A DNA stretch of 32,395 bases from Saccoglossus kowalevskii. Taxonomy: Eukaryota > Hemichordata > Enteropneusta > Harrimaniidae. The position numbers and the translations under genes are program-made. This document shows, one piece after another, positions 1 through 13,200 of this stretch (position 1 is the stretch's first letter; each line of letters starts with the position of its first letter). The stretch lies in NCBI RefSeq assembly GCF_000003605.2, contig NW_003106597.1:197579-229973 (forward strand), in the 5' to 3' direction. The notes beneath the pieces are model-generated. The model made no database searches. It was not told where the DNA came from and saw only the letters and a program-made list of their open reading frames with translations.

Positions 1-69
1 TACAATAACGCGGTAAAACTCCACTACTCCAATAACTAGATACTTAAACTCCTATACAATTCAACGAGA

Positions 70-285
70 TCTTCGATCTGATCTCAGTGCTGAACAACTC
101 CCCTATATATACCCACACTGTCTATAAACAGACCATTACATCAGCATACATAATGATTCTGGAACTTACTACAAATTTCTAGAATGTTCCATTACCTTCT
201 ATTGCCTCCTACAGTGTTCTATTACCTATTCAACCAGTTTCTAAAAATTGCACCCAGACACAGTACGGTTCTAGAACATTCTCAG
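70..285 (-). promoter_or_regulatory. Heat-shock-type promoter reading leftward off the window
   Basis: Two perfect three-unit heat-shock elements (TTCnnGAAnnTTC) lie at 177-189 and 269-281, with a two-unit element TTCnnGAA at 157-164. A TATATATA box sits at 104-111 (minus strand, flanked by G/C), and an initiator-like TCAG at 78-81 lies about 30 nt downstream of it. The order HSE, HSE, TATA, Inr is that of a heat-inducible gene transcribed on the minus strand. Its coding region would lie left of position 1; the last ~75 nt contain only what looks like 5' UTR. HSF trimers bind such arrays. The downstream gene (for example an hsp70) is inference only. Confidence 0.6.
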
Positions 286-974
286 TCACACGGAAGTGGT
301 AAACAAGTCGCATGCGACAGATACATAACACACTCGTGATATGGTCGTTGTATACATTGTAAACAGTTCTAGGAATTTATTGGCATTTCAAATTATTAAG
401 CGTCAATCCAGTATTTTTCGAGACAGACGCATTCACCGTATTAAATTTTGAACATGCATACTTGAATGAGTAGTTAAATACTATTGCGGCACTATTTTAT
501 CTAAGGCCACAGAAGACATGACCTAAAACAGGTAATAGGTTTTTATGTCACATGGCATTGCTTTACTGCGCGAAAAGAATTACACTTAGACGTTATTTAA
601 ATATTCACAACTGAACTAAACTTCTATGTAATATGTAGCTGGTAATTTCAAATTCCCCGGCCTTCATGATATTATATGTTACATGACTTTCCAATAAAGA
701 AGCTATCCTGGCTACACTGTATCCATAAGAATAGACACATAATTAAACAAATATAAAATATAAACATCTAGGGTAAAAATGCTGCCCTCTGTAGTTAGGT
801 TAGAGAGTAGCGCGATACACTCAGGGCATACAATTATAATATATGTTATCTTAATTCCCCCCAGGAGCAAGACATATATTACCATGGTAACACAGTGTAT
901 TATGAAAATTTGCTTAACAAAAAGACTCGTCTCGAGAGAAATTTAATAAGAGTTGTCCTGTCGGTCGATGAAAG
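286..974. other. AT-rich intergenic stretch, nothing recognised
   Basis: No coding segment, repeat or RNA gene was recognised between the heat-shock-type promoter and the first coding exon of the STRA6-like gene. It presumably contains the STRA6-like promoter and 5' UTR, but no clear TATA box or start site could be assigned. Confidence 0.4.
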
Positions 975-1246
975 ATGATGTACATCCTAAAAGGCTTGAA
1001 AACGTATATTATGGACTACATGTTCGTGGTTTTACTTTATCTCATTCTGTCTGGGGTGGGACAGCTGGTTATGACTGTATCGGAAATGGTCGCATTTGCC
1101 GTGAAGGGCATTACGGTTCGTTGCCGTACAATCGGAACTGTCGCAAATTCGACCACTGTTTCATGTAACGGGACGCTACTCAACATGTCACATATGCCCT
1201 GGGAAGACGCCTTTGACAGCGACGAAAATGACACTGTTCGTGCAGG
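975..1246 (+). CDS. STRA6: STRA6-like exon 1 (start, N-terminal ectodomain)
   Basis: ATG at 975 (or 978); an in-frame TGA at 969-971 rules out an upstream start. Residues 14-27 are hydrophobic and could be a signal peptide. Then come four N-glycosylation sequons (N58, N65, N70, N85) and an acidic patch (76-86), fitting an extracellular N-terminus. Donor gtaagt at 1247, exon ends with 2 nt of a Gly codon. This N-terminal part is not conserved in sequence with vertebrate STRA6; membership rests on phase and on the match that resumes in exon 2. Confidence 0.75.
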
Positions 1247-4200
1247 GTAAGTATTATATGTGTCTTCACAAAATATCGATGCGACTACCCGTTAACCCGT
1301 TAACACATTCATGCAGAAAAATCTTAATTAATAGACGGGACACACAAGAGAGAACACTATGTTGTACACAATAGTGTAGTTTCTGCTTGTAAATATTTTA
1401 GATCTTTTAGTTAAGTCAATCCGACATGCAAGGGATAATATTCTCGGGTTGCTTTTATTGAAATTTGACGTGTACAACGCGAGTAAAATAGAATGATTGT
1501 GTACATAAAGTATGAACACTTTGCATGGCGTATGTGCAGCTTTACTCCGGATCCTTTATAACCCTCAGTAGTAAACAGAGCAACCTGCTCGGCTAAATTC
1601 TGTTCAACAATGTCTAATTCATTTGAATGTGTTGCATAATCTTTAAATCTTTAAATAACCGTGTTTTTTTATATTTGTTAAATCCCATTAGGAAATATAG
1701 TGTAAGATTACTTGAACTGCAGCTGATTATGTAATATTTTGTAAGCAGTGAATATTAATGAGCAGTTATGATTGCCAATGATATATTTTATACAGTTCGA
1801 ATAGCTGTTAACATATTACAATATTTTATTTGCACTATTTTGTATAAAATTTATCAGCATCATTGGCATGTCCTAATCTAGCACTGGTGAGTAAATTATA
1901 CCGTTCACGGATATTGTGTTGTACTAATAAATCATTCGTGCCTAAATCCGACTACATTGAATGTATCAATGTCACTGGAAACCCCGCTGACGCAGACGGC
2001 AAAGGTTCGGCAATTAGTCTACCACGTGACATTTATAGTGATGAGCTGATGCAATGATTTAGTATCCATTATACAGTGAAGGTACTTTCTTGTATACTTT
2101 GAATGCGTTTCTCTGTTTCTAGATTTTCCACACACACAAAAACATGTGGTAAATGAATGTTTCGAATGAGATAACAGTCAGAGACTACTACTTATATTGG
2201 AAAATGCCACCACTTCCTTCCCGCTACCTTGTTTGTGATTATCGACGGTCTGTTAATATAGCGGTAAATTCCCATCAAAAACAAGACTTAACAAGCTTAA
2301 CACGTAATCGCAACACTAGCGAATTTGCAAGACAATCCGTACTCTTATAAATCATTGTTATATAATAAATGTATTTTGCCGTTCATCGCCTGAGAAAGAA
2401 AAACGTTCAAATACGCAATTATAAATTTGGATAGCAATGACCAGACTGATTGACAAGCCATAAATGCCGTACCAACATAAAAACATTCAAAATTTCTTTT
2501 ATTCTGTCGAAAATACAATGAACGTCATATAACCATGTGTGCATAAATGCGACAGTCACTTTAAATACTAAATGTGATTTGGCAGTTGTCAATACTAGTG
2601 ATACTATTATACGTGATTGGACTCCGGGGATACATAGTTAATGCATACCAAGATCAATAACTCCTATAATTAAAGTACGAATTTATTACATTGATAACTG
2701 TCAGTAATTGGGAAGCTATAAACACATCCGGATGCTGAATTGTAAAGCTTGCCGCATACTGCCCGACTATACAAGCCCGCCTGAGTATGCACAAAATTTA
2801 CTTTCAGTTGCATTCAGATGGATTCAGTCTTTATGACTGATATTTACGACCCTTGTATCGCACATTGCAAGAATACGCAAGCACGCCCGACTGTTATCAT
2901 TTCTCGTGCAATGTGTCGAATGGTGTTTACTTGGAACCATTCTGCTACTTTTTATGACTTGGCTGCGTTGAGGTATCGCAAACGCCGACGAGAATACTGC
3001 GCGTTTTGTAATAATTTCTTCATGTTTTCAAATAATAAGTGGGCTTTGTAATAAGATTGAAACACCATATTCATGATTGTATAACTTTTGCCGTTATTAG
3101 AATTCGTATTCACAATTTCGTTGGAGTTAAATCAATTCAAAATGGTAAGCCATCCTTTACGCTTAAAAATAAACTTTGGAATAGATAGAGCACACAGATG
3201 TGTTAACGTTGTTTTGAATCTGATCATGTTAATTGTGTGATCAGGAACCCTGTTTCGCAACAGGTATTGAAATCCGGGTTGTTCCTACTATATGATGCCA
3301 TATAATCTGACTATATCTAGTATTCAAGTATCAATCTCATCTAGGCATTTGACAGCCCCTGGGATTTCTTACAACAAACAAATAAACCAATAACATTGTG
3401 TGTTTTATATTGATAGTTATACGATACACTATATAGGAAACATAAATTTGGCAACCCTATTAGCTTCAAAGGGAATAACGATTTATAAAATGTATATGTT
3501 GAGAAAAAAATATAAGCGTGATTATTTTATCGTTGTTTTTGAAATCGTAATTGTTTAAATAGTATATTTCTTTAAATATGTTCACCTGTGACACAGCTAT
3601 GTAATTGTATCTATGAAGGTTAACAATATAATCGCATATTCGTTTTCTTGTTTAGGCAGAATAGTGTATACATTTTCACAGAGGCTGATACGAGATAATT
3701 CCAAGATGACGGCACTTCTATTTGAGGCGTTATTCTGTGAGGTGGGAACACGGACTAGCGGTGTACTATGACCCTGCGTGTTTTGGGCATTGATAAAATC
3801 TGTCTTAACTTCCGGAAACGCTACAATTAGACATATTACACAATTGAAACTAATCATAAAATTTGCATGTTTAAAAATGCGCTGACATAATCACAATTGT
3901 CATTTTTACACTTTTTCATGAACCTTTGATCGTTTTAGTCACTGTATTATATAGTATGGACTAATTATGCTATGTATTTGTTATTTTCAATATATAACGA
4001 TTATCCTGTGAGAAACCCAGAACAGAGTTGTTATATGGATAAGATTGATACATGAGCTACTAGATATATTGTACGATCGTATGGTAGGAACAACCCGAAT
4101 TTTGGCGACTGTTCTAGGTCACACAGTTAGCATGATTGGGTTCTAGACTACGTGACACAAGGAAAGAACTATTTACAAAAAAAAACATATTGATATTTAT

Positions 4201-7200
4201 ACCATTTTCTATTGATTTACTCTAAACAAAAGCGTCGATATGAGCTAAATTAACGGTCAAAGTGTACATGTAAATGTCACAAGCTTATTACAAAACCCAC
4301 ATTTTATTGCAAATTAATACGGAACAGAATGTTAATGATGCGATACCACAAAACTGCAATGACATTTAGTAAAGAGAAATTGTAGACAGAGTTTGGTCAC
4401 CAATTGTCTCGTTGTATGCTGGGAGAAATGATAAAATGCGAACATGTTGAATGCAATTTACATGTGGTCAGATGTGTCCAAGTCATAGCAGTGTTTGCCA
4501 GACAGTCACGAAACTCGGCTAACGATGAATCATCGTCGTTTATTTTATAACTCGAATTACAAATTGAACCATAGTGATTGAACATGAACGTGAAGCAAAC
4601 GTCGGTTTATATCTAAAACCGGGGCCTCGTATATGAAGTTTACAAAGAGCATTCTGTCTTCAGAAGTCACTTTACTTTATTACTAGCGCTGTTATAATAT
4701 GATTATTTCAGACCTCTTTGCGATCGTATTTCCTAGATTCTTTGATTAAATGCTGCATTTACAGTTCATTAAAATTTGCGTTGATACAATGTAACAGTCA
4801 GCGCCAGTAATCTCTCGTCGGTGCTCAAATACAAATCATGATCATTTCAACACTGTTATTACAAGCCCGGTAGGAGGTAAAACATTCGGGCAAAAATATT
4901 CAAAAAATCAGGTTTTGTGTTGGTTGCCTTGGCAACGGTAGTCCTGATTTTTTTACCACCCAACTAGACTGGCGGTATGACCTGCCTGCCAAGTATGAAG
5001 TATGAAAAATCACAGATGAATTAAAATGCCGTTACTGGTGAAATGTTACCCAAATGATGAGGTCAAATTTCTCGATAATTAAAAGAGATAAGAAAAAACA
5101 AATGTACATTGTGCCCACACTCAAGCTGATTAGAAATAGCTATAGCCGAGATTGTTAGTCATATATTTGTAGGAGATACATTTGACGCGAAGCTATTTAA
5201 AAAAATAAGTTTTTTGGTTGTTGCCATGACAACGGTGGGCCAGGATTTTTTTTTAGATTGTACCGCCCAACTAGAGTAAATGTGTGATCAAGTTTGAGCG
5301 AAATCAGCCCAGCCAAAACAACCACAAATAAATAAATACGTGATGACACGGAAAATCACACACATAAACGTGATTTCAATATCAATCCTAGCGGAGCGGA
5401 GTCAATAATTATAATATTATTTAATGGAAGCACGTACAATGCCATTTTAGTGATTAATACGAGAACAAAAAGCCCAATGGAGGATGTAGCTTATTTCCGG
5501 TTGTGCCAATCACTTCCGACATGTAACATTGTTCGCTTATTGTGTCTAGAAAATTGGTGTCAACAATTCAGGAGCTAAGACGAAGATTGCTTTTGCTTTG
5601 ACGTTATGTGACCTTTTAGATTTATAACCTACTGTTGCTTTCATTTTTTCAGCGACTGCGGAGATTACATTGAATCGGCGTGTATGTATATCATGCCTGT
5701 GTCTGTAAGTACATCGCTGTCATTTTCTGACTACCTATTCAAACCGATTCAAATGTGACTATGACTACATGACATGAAATGTGTACACATATTAATTTCT
5801 ACTCAACACAATTTCCAAATTAGGTGTTCAGATCAGTCAGTTATTGAGTTCAAATAGCAATATAAAAGTGTTTGAAAGACTCCCCAATAAATGTCATACA
5901 TTATAATATAATTACCATATTCATAATAATAAATACATGACTTTGCTGTAAATAAAGTGTCTCGCGGTTCGTCAATATAGCGGGAAACTATTGACCTAAT
6001 GTCATGTTAACAGCCAATCGTAGGTTGTGTGCAAGGCACGTGATTTGCAGCGTAATAACACAGAAGTCAGCAGCGGTCAATAATTCTGGCGCACATGACA
6101 AGGCGATAGCCAAATATTTCCAGCTGTATTTTCCCCCAAAACAGGATTTTATCTCTGTTTTTTTTTCTGAAGGTCCGTATGCCGGAAAAGTAGAATATAA
6201 ATTGGTTTTTGTTATTTGAGTATGATTTTTTTTTCAGTTTCGTTGAACTTTTCATGTTTGTTTTTCAAGTTGTTTTATTGTTATCACTTTAGTAATGTGA
6301 ATTTTAGTTTTTGGCGATTTGTAACCGTTTTGTTGTTTTGGATTGGCGTTTGAGCACATGAGTAAATAAATGGTTGGTTGGACTTTTCTAGTGGCTACAT
6401 TCTGCAACCTAACTATATATATTATGTATAGTGTGTTGTATGTTATTAAGTGGGTGTCTAGTCTGGTGAAAGCACGTATTTATAAAAACAAATTAAAAGC
6501 CAATCATCAGCTTTTATTTAAAATTAAATATTCAATAGTGATTGTCCCAAAAGGTAAACATCATCCACTCCTATAATGCGTGCTCATGCCTTCACGTGCA
6601 CGTGAAATGTATCCAGAATTACTATTAACTAGAACTAACGTTGATTTCACAATACCATTTCCGGATTGGCAAATATGAATCCAAGATTCATTGTGAAAAA
6701 TGTACACTTATAAAACATTAATAACAACAGCAGCTTTATGCCCTTTACTGTACGTCATATAAATAGTAAATAGTATTTACAATTATTCGGTAATGAATGA
6801 ATTCATGTATAATAATAATATTAACGAGAACGTCTGTCAGGGAATTTACAAACATGTCATGAATACAAAGGATTTCATAAGTTGAAACAATACTTGTCAA
6901 TAACTCGTGTTTGAATAATTAATGTTTATTTAAGTATTAATTATTTAGTATAATGCTTCAGGAAATAAATTGTTGGCTGGGCAGCAAATATATTTAACAA
7001 TTATTAACCGCAACTAATTAGAGGTGTATAAAGATATTTCTCCCTGATGTGACAGTTGCATAATTGTCAAAGAGACACGTCTTCATTTACCCGAAGCCTA
7101 CAGTACGGCAACCGAGGTGGCTTATGTTATCATTTACAGAAAAAACGTTTACATTATGACTACCTTTTTTTTATTTTTTAAATTCATTTTCAATATCATT

Positions 7201-10200
7201 TTCACTTTTTTTTATCCTGGTGGGTTACCTTTGATCTATGATAAGAATCAGATGGTCTGTCAGCCAATTGTTGTTGAGAGTCGCCATTCTAATGGGCTCA
7301 GTAGGTACCGCTTCGCATGCAGCCCTCGAACAGAAATTCCTATATTTACATATCTAGTAAGGGCCGAGTTCGTTTCTATTCTATTCATTCACTAATATAA
7401 CCCTTACAACCAGTCCCTAACGTTAATAAGGGCGTGGATAAGCTTGGCATGGGTATGTTTATTGTTTCATCATTTTTTCGTTAAAAATGTCTGAGTGTGT
7501 AGGTAGGTAAACAATTCTTACACGGCTCACACGACACTTAATGTTTACTTATAGCGACCGCTTTTATTTAGATCTGATAAAACATGGTGTACATTTATAA
7601 GCAAGATGTCAATTCAAACAATTTACATAATAATTGAATAAATTTAGAACAATGTCCTTCATTAGCACAACGGCGAAACTGTCGTGCTCAACAATTTCAG
7701 AACACATGCACATGTTACCAGTAACAGTTTTGCTACAATTCAAATGGTATCTCTCTATGTAATTAACATATGTATTTTTTTATACAGACTGTATCAATAT
7801 TCGTGACCAAATCAGTCAGTCTCCAAGTATGCAAGACACACGAGGATATAGTGTTTTGCAATACAGCTAACATCTTTAATTATTTATTTTGAAAACATAA
7901 AATGTGCTTAATTTGATCCTGTAGTGGATATCTACAATACGTGATTATGTAATGTCACATTAGGGAGGTGGTCACAACCAAACATGCGGTTTTCGGTCCG
8001 GTATCCGCGGAGCTCCGGGGAGCTACCATGTCATCCGAAAGCGAAAATAGATTTTGGAAATTGGAAATTGTCTTCGTGATCGTGTGGGGATTTGAATGTT
8101 CGTAGTCTTAGCGACCACATGGCGACCCGCTGCTGACCTGGTTTCAAGTTTGTCTGCGTTTAAATTTGTGCGATTTATTAACACGGACCTGATCACGTCA
8201 TCTGCTCGCGCCGCACAAGTGAAGTATGGTTGCTGTCCTCTGCATCTGTGTTTGTCAAATATGTCAGTACTTGGACCTTCAACACTTTGAGATTCGATGT
8301 CCAAATTCGTCCCAAATTCGGTACCCAGCATAGCGTATTATTTGCGTGGTTCGTTCTGCTTGCAGACGCTATTAGAATGAAATGTCGACATGTTTTGCAT
8401 AAACTGAGGGGTATATTGTATTGTGATTTCGTTAATACTAGGAGACCTGCTCTATCCAACCACTTTGCGTACTAGAATATGAGAGATGAATAGACAATTA
8501 TTAATTACAACGGTGGGGTATATGAAGATATGTCTCTGACAATTACTCACCGAGGCGCAGTCGAGGTGAATACTTGTTACATCAGGGAGAACAATCTTTA
8601 TTTATGCCGAAGTTTCGGTTAATAATTGTTTCAGCATCAAAATATCGGGAATTGTCTTGTCATATTCGTGTGTCGGTTTGAATGCTCATGTTCTCAACTG
8701 CAAGAACCGCAGCGCGGCGTGCATCATTTCTGGGACAACAATACAATTAAGGAGATAGTTATTCTGTTTTCAACGTGTTTACAGAGACTGTTTTGGATGT
8801 CATCTGCCAACCACGCAACCGCCCTGATTGCACTTGTTTACGTATTGAAATTGTGCGTTTCATTTGTGTTGTCATTATATTACCAGCGGTCTGCGTGGAC
8901 GAAATCCGCCAGCTGCTCGCGCCACATATGTGAAATGTTGTTGTATTTATCTACATCAGTGTTGACAATACATTTCCGATTTTCGTAATAATCGAGTTTT
9001 CTGAACCTGTTCGTACTTGGACAACTTATTGCATTTGAATAATTGATTTGACAGTTTCGTACAAAGAATATACATAAATTTATTTGAAAAAAAGTAACAT
9101 GAATAATTAATAAAAGAATAAGTGTTGTTTTCATAAGGTCGATATACCCCCAAACGTTATTTGCGGTTAACCTACGAACACAGTATGCATCTGTACTTGT
9201 ATTATTTTGCTGCATATCATTAATATGTGTTATTTTACCCACGGCAATGGACTTTGGGGAAACTCTGTCTAAGATAGTGTGTTTAAATCAACTGTCAAAA
9301 AGTCAATATAAAAAGAATATGATAATACAACGCTGCCATGTAAAGACGGAATATCCATTTTCTATGCAAATATTTACTGTAACAATAATTAATCTTTTTA
9401 TTATTTCACAGGCCATAGTTATTTTAGTACTAAGCTACATAGTTGGACGAAAATTACCTTGTTATCATAATCCCTGGGTTGCAAACCTTGGACTACCAAC
9501 GTAAGTAGTACCCACAATTCAGATTTGGGGACTCCACATTGCATTGTTATTTACCAAAATATTTTGTTGGCCCAAACATGCATAATGGTGTATTGTTAAT
9601 GTGTTTTTAACCAATGTGCTGTTCATTATTGCGGAAAATGAAAGGTTCAAACTTAAACAAAATAGAGTGTAATATTTCTTTTTTAATAGTCTAAGGATAT
9701 ATTGAAAATATATTGAAACTACCTACAACTTGTACATGCTTATACTTATACTTTCATGCTGTTTCTATCGCGGGAAACACGATCTACATTAGATTTTTGG
9801 TCTCAAAATATTTGTGTGATCATTGTTCTCATTGCTATTTTACCTAATTGTTTTGCCTAATAAGTAAAGGAATTATATATTACAGACCTGTGAATTTATT
9901 GGATGAGCATCGTTGTCGATTAGGTCACGTATTTGCGTTTGGTATCACAGCGTTCTCGATTCTTGACTTGTTCAGAGGAAACTATTATGTCCGAATCGAT
10001 ACTGGTGGTCAATTAGATGGGTGTAAGTAATTGTCATATTTACAGCATTTTTTTTTAATTACTTGACCGTTCGCACCAGGTATTTTTATAATAAACGCAC
10101 TCCAATCATTTAGGCACATAAGTTTTGTTGAATTGCTTTACTAATCACGATATCTGATAACAAAGTAGACGTTTGTCAAATTTAAATAAACACGCGTCAC

Positions 10201-13200
10201 ATGAGTAATTTGAATACCTAATAAAAACTTGACAAAAATATAACGGCTTAATTATCGTCTTAATAGCGTTATCTCAGGTAACCGGGGATCGATACGCCCG
10301 CAACCCTTTCAAACAAGCACAGACCACACCGAGATGATATTCGTGTCAACCTCTAGTCTTCGCGCCACATGTAGAGTGGCTGAGACCACTTTATTCACCT
10401 TTCCAAAACCATCGCACCTTACATGGAAGTTCAAGATCTTGAGGCGTGGCCTCCACACATTCCACTCATGTAGCCAATCACATGAAGTATTTAACACGTC
10501 ATAACATGTTTGATTAATTGCTCTCTATATTAGGAAGTTACTTCTACATCCATATCTTTAGTTTATACTCATGGGCGCCAACAGTATTAAAATAACATTC
10601 CGTAGCGACATTTATCCCTGTAATTTGTTCCAATCACTAACTCGACTACCCCCTGACACGCCGTATAAGCTTAATGATGACAGGTTATAAGAGAGCGTTG
10701 AAAGATCTCGCTCAGCCCTTCCATCAGGTACCAATTATCCAGCCTTAATCAGTGAATGTCGTTATAATTGCCAAAAAGCGGACTCACATCTAAATACATG
10801 GAAATATATATCATGACAAAAACTCCGAAGTGCTTGAAATATTTGAAAAAAGTTAGCAGTAGTATTGTAGTCATACCATGGTTTGGTAGTCACGCACTGA
10901 TTTAGCAAGAAATTTAAAGACAAACACACGTAGCAGTGGTCCTCTGTTACTGGCGAATCTAAGTATAGGGCATACATATTGTTTTAGACCGTCACTCCTC
11001 TGTAAAACAACCGCATGTACATTTACATATTCCGGGCTAGAAATATTTTCGGGCCTCGTATTGTGTATAGAATTCCAATAATAAGCATCCACCAATTGCA
11101 AGACAGTTGTTGACAACGACTGCATCGCCCATTGTTAACGAAAGTTGAAAACTTCCACGGCAGTGTTCGCTGCCTCGCTGCAAACTACAAATATGCATCA
11201 GTGACGTGTGGCATATACCGTTTACACTAAATTTAGTGTCTATTTAGGGTGTTTGGTATTTCATTATAATGGAATGGCAGAATATCTACTAGGTCATGTG
11301 CGTATTTTGTAATAGACATACTTGGAAAGCGGCTTCCACTTTAACGCAAAATTGACCGGCTTCGAGCAACACGTTAATTTAAGCATATGAGTAAATTAGA
11401 TTCGTCTAAGATACTGGCAATACTTGTCATTTTATACACGTCTATGTGTCTGCAGATAACCGATGTCAAACCACGTGGCATATCGTAGTACTAGAGAACT
11501 CTACCAATGTAAGGTAACAGTAAAAGAGATATTAAAGAAAGCTTAGAAAGAACTTCCGTGTGCTAAGAGTATTGAAGACATATTAAAGATTTGTTTTGCC
11601 TTCCAACAAATATTTGTCTGTTGTTTGAGCACCTCAAGTTCAATTTTGAGATACCAAACATTGGTTAATAATAATTAGATGAATCAAAATACGTGTTTTT
11701 CTTTGTTAAACTAATCATGTCTGTGGATTACCCCAGAGCATCTATGAACCAAATTTCAATGAAATGTGATGATTATGCACATTATGCAAATTCAAAAATT
11801 GTCTATTGTTCCAGGGCACATTAGACCAAATTTCGGTACAAATGTGAGGATTAATTCTTGAAAAGAACCAATGGCAGGCCGAAAAGTTAATCATTATGCA
11901 AATTAGGTAATTAATACAGACACACTAACTGCAAAGCTTCTCATTGTGTCTCAATTCGCACACAGGTGTCAGTAGGTAAAAGTCACTAAGCATGCTACTA
12001 TACCAATATATACATAGGCAATGGGGTAGTTCATATGCTGTGCTAAGTTTGTCCATGGGAATACCTGACGGTCAATGTTGGTTGGTCGCAAAATATAAAG
12101 GTGGTTTCACGAATTCATTCTGGAGTGCTGTTTTTGTGAGCAGCCTTTTCATGATAATGTACAAGTAACCTGCGTTAAATAGCTAGATGCACTCAAAATT
12201 ATCATATTTAGAATTGATGGAATGGTTATTGAAAAAAGACTGCTACGTTACTGCAATGAACATACACCTGATAAAATATGTTACATTGTAAACATATTTG
12301 TCGAGTTTGGAACATATTTTTTTTTATTTTTCAACAAAGTATTAATATTCCAATGGCCACATTGTCTATCTCTGCTTACCGATTTGCTGACTGAATTTCT
12401 AAATAGACTAGACAAAAACAAAATACATAGATCGTCTTTAGATATTAATTGTTAACGTGCACTTATGTTTATATTTTCCAGTCTTTAATGGTTGCCTTAA
12501 TACGTTCATTGTCTTTATTATATACTATCCGTATTTCGGTTGTATCAGTTCCAACAATCGTTTGGTTGGCAGTATATTGGGTCTTTTCTATGGAGCATAT
12601 TTTTCAATAGTTACTTGGTATTTCCTGCTTCAATGCGAACACGCACCAATGGTATGTATCTATGCTTATATTAAAATCAGTTAATGTAAAACGGTTGCAT
12701 TAAGATTCTTAAACTGTGTTCTATACAATTTTAGTTCCATGACATAAAAAGGTTAGTTAACAGAAATATACATTTGAATTTCATAATCACCGAATACTGC
12801 AATCAGTTTTTCAGTTATTCAACTAAAACAGCTGAACTAGTGAGTTTGTTTTATGACCAACATTAATCCGCTATGTAGTTTCAATCAATGACAGATTTTC
12901 TGATGTATGGCGCACCATGTCAAATCTGCACTGTAGTGGTGATATCGAGGTTTGTGTATGTCCTGATGCGCGAAGTAATGATGAAATCAAACAATCAGGT
13001 ACGGTACATGCAGTACATAAACTATTATATTATTTATACCATGGCGCTATATGACAATGTGCGTCTTATAATATACGGAAATCGTGTTTATTCACTCAAA
13101 CCTTTGGTTCGTGGATAATACAAGTTTTTGACGTCACTCGTAACAAACAGGTCTACGAACGAGCGACGTTATGTGATAATCTAGTAGTATATGCGAGTAC

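Noticed and set aside
8023-8988. Several 80-120-codon ORFs on both strands
   Set aside because: They overlap each other within diverged repeats, have no recognisable domain and do not share a frame between copies.
9247-9504. 85-codon ORF starting ATG at 9247 and running through exon 3 of the STRA6-like gene
   Set aside because: Homology begins exactly at the splice acceptor (9412) and exon 2 joins there in phase; the upstream part looks like intron read-through. An alternative first exon is not fully excluded.
12222-12455. 77-codon plus ORF in STRA6-like intron 4
   Set aside because: No family segment is missing between exons 4 and 5, and adding it would break the phase.
12735-12839. Candidate 105-nt exon in STRA6-like intron 5 with acceptable splice sites
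   Set aside because: Its translation is polar and does not match the expected TM segment; including it breaks phase with exon 6, which does match.
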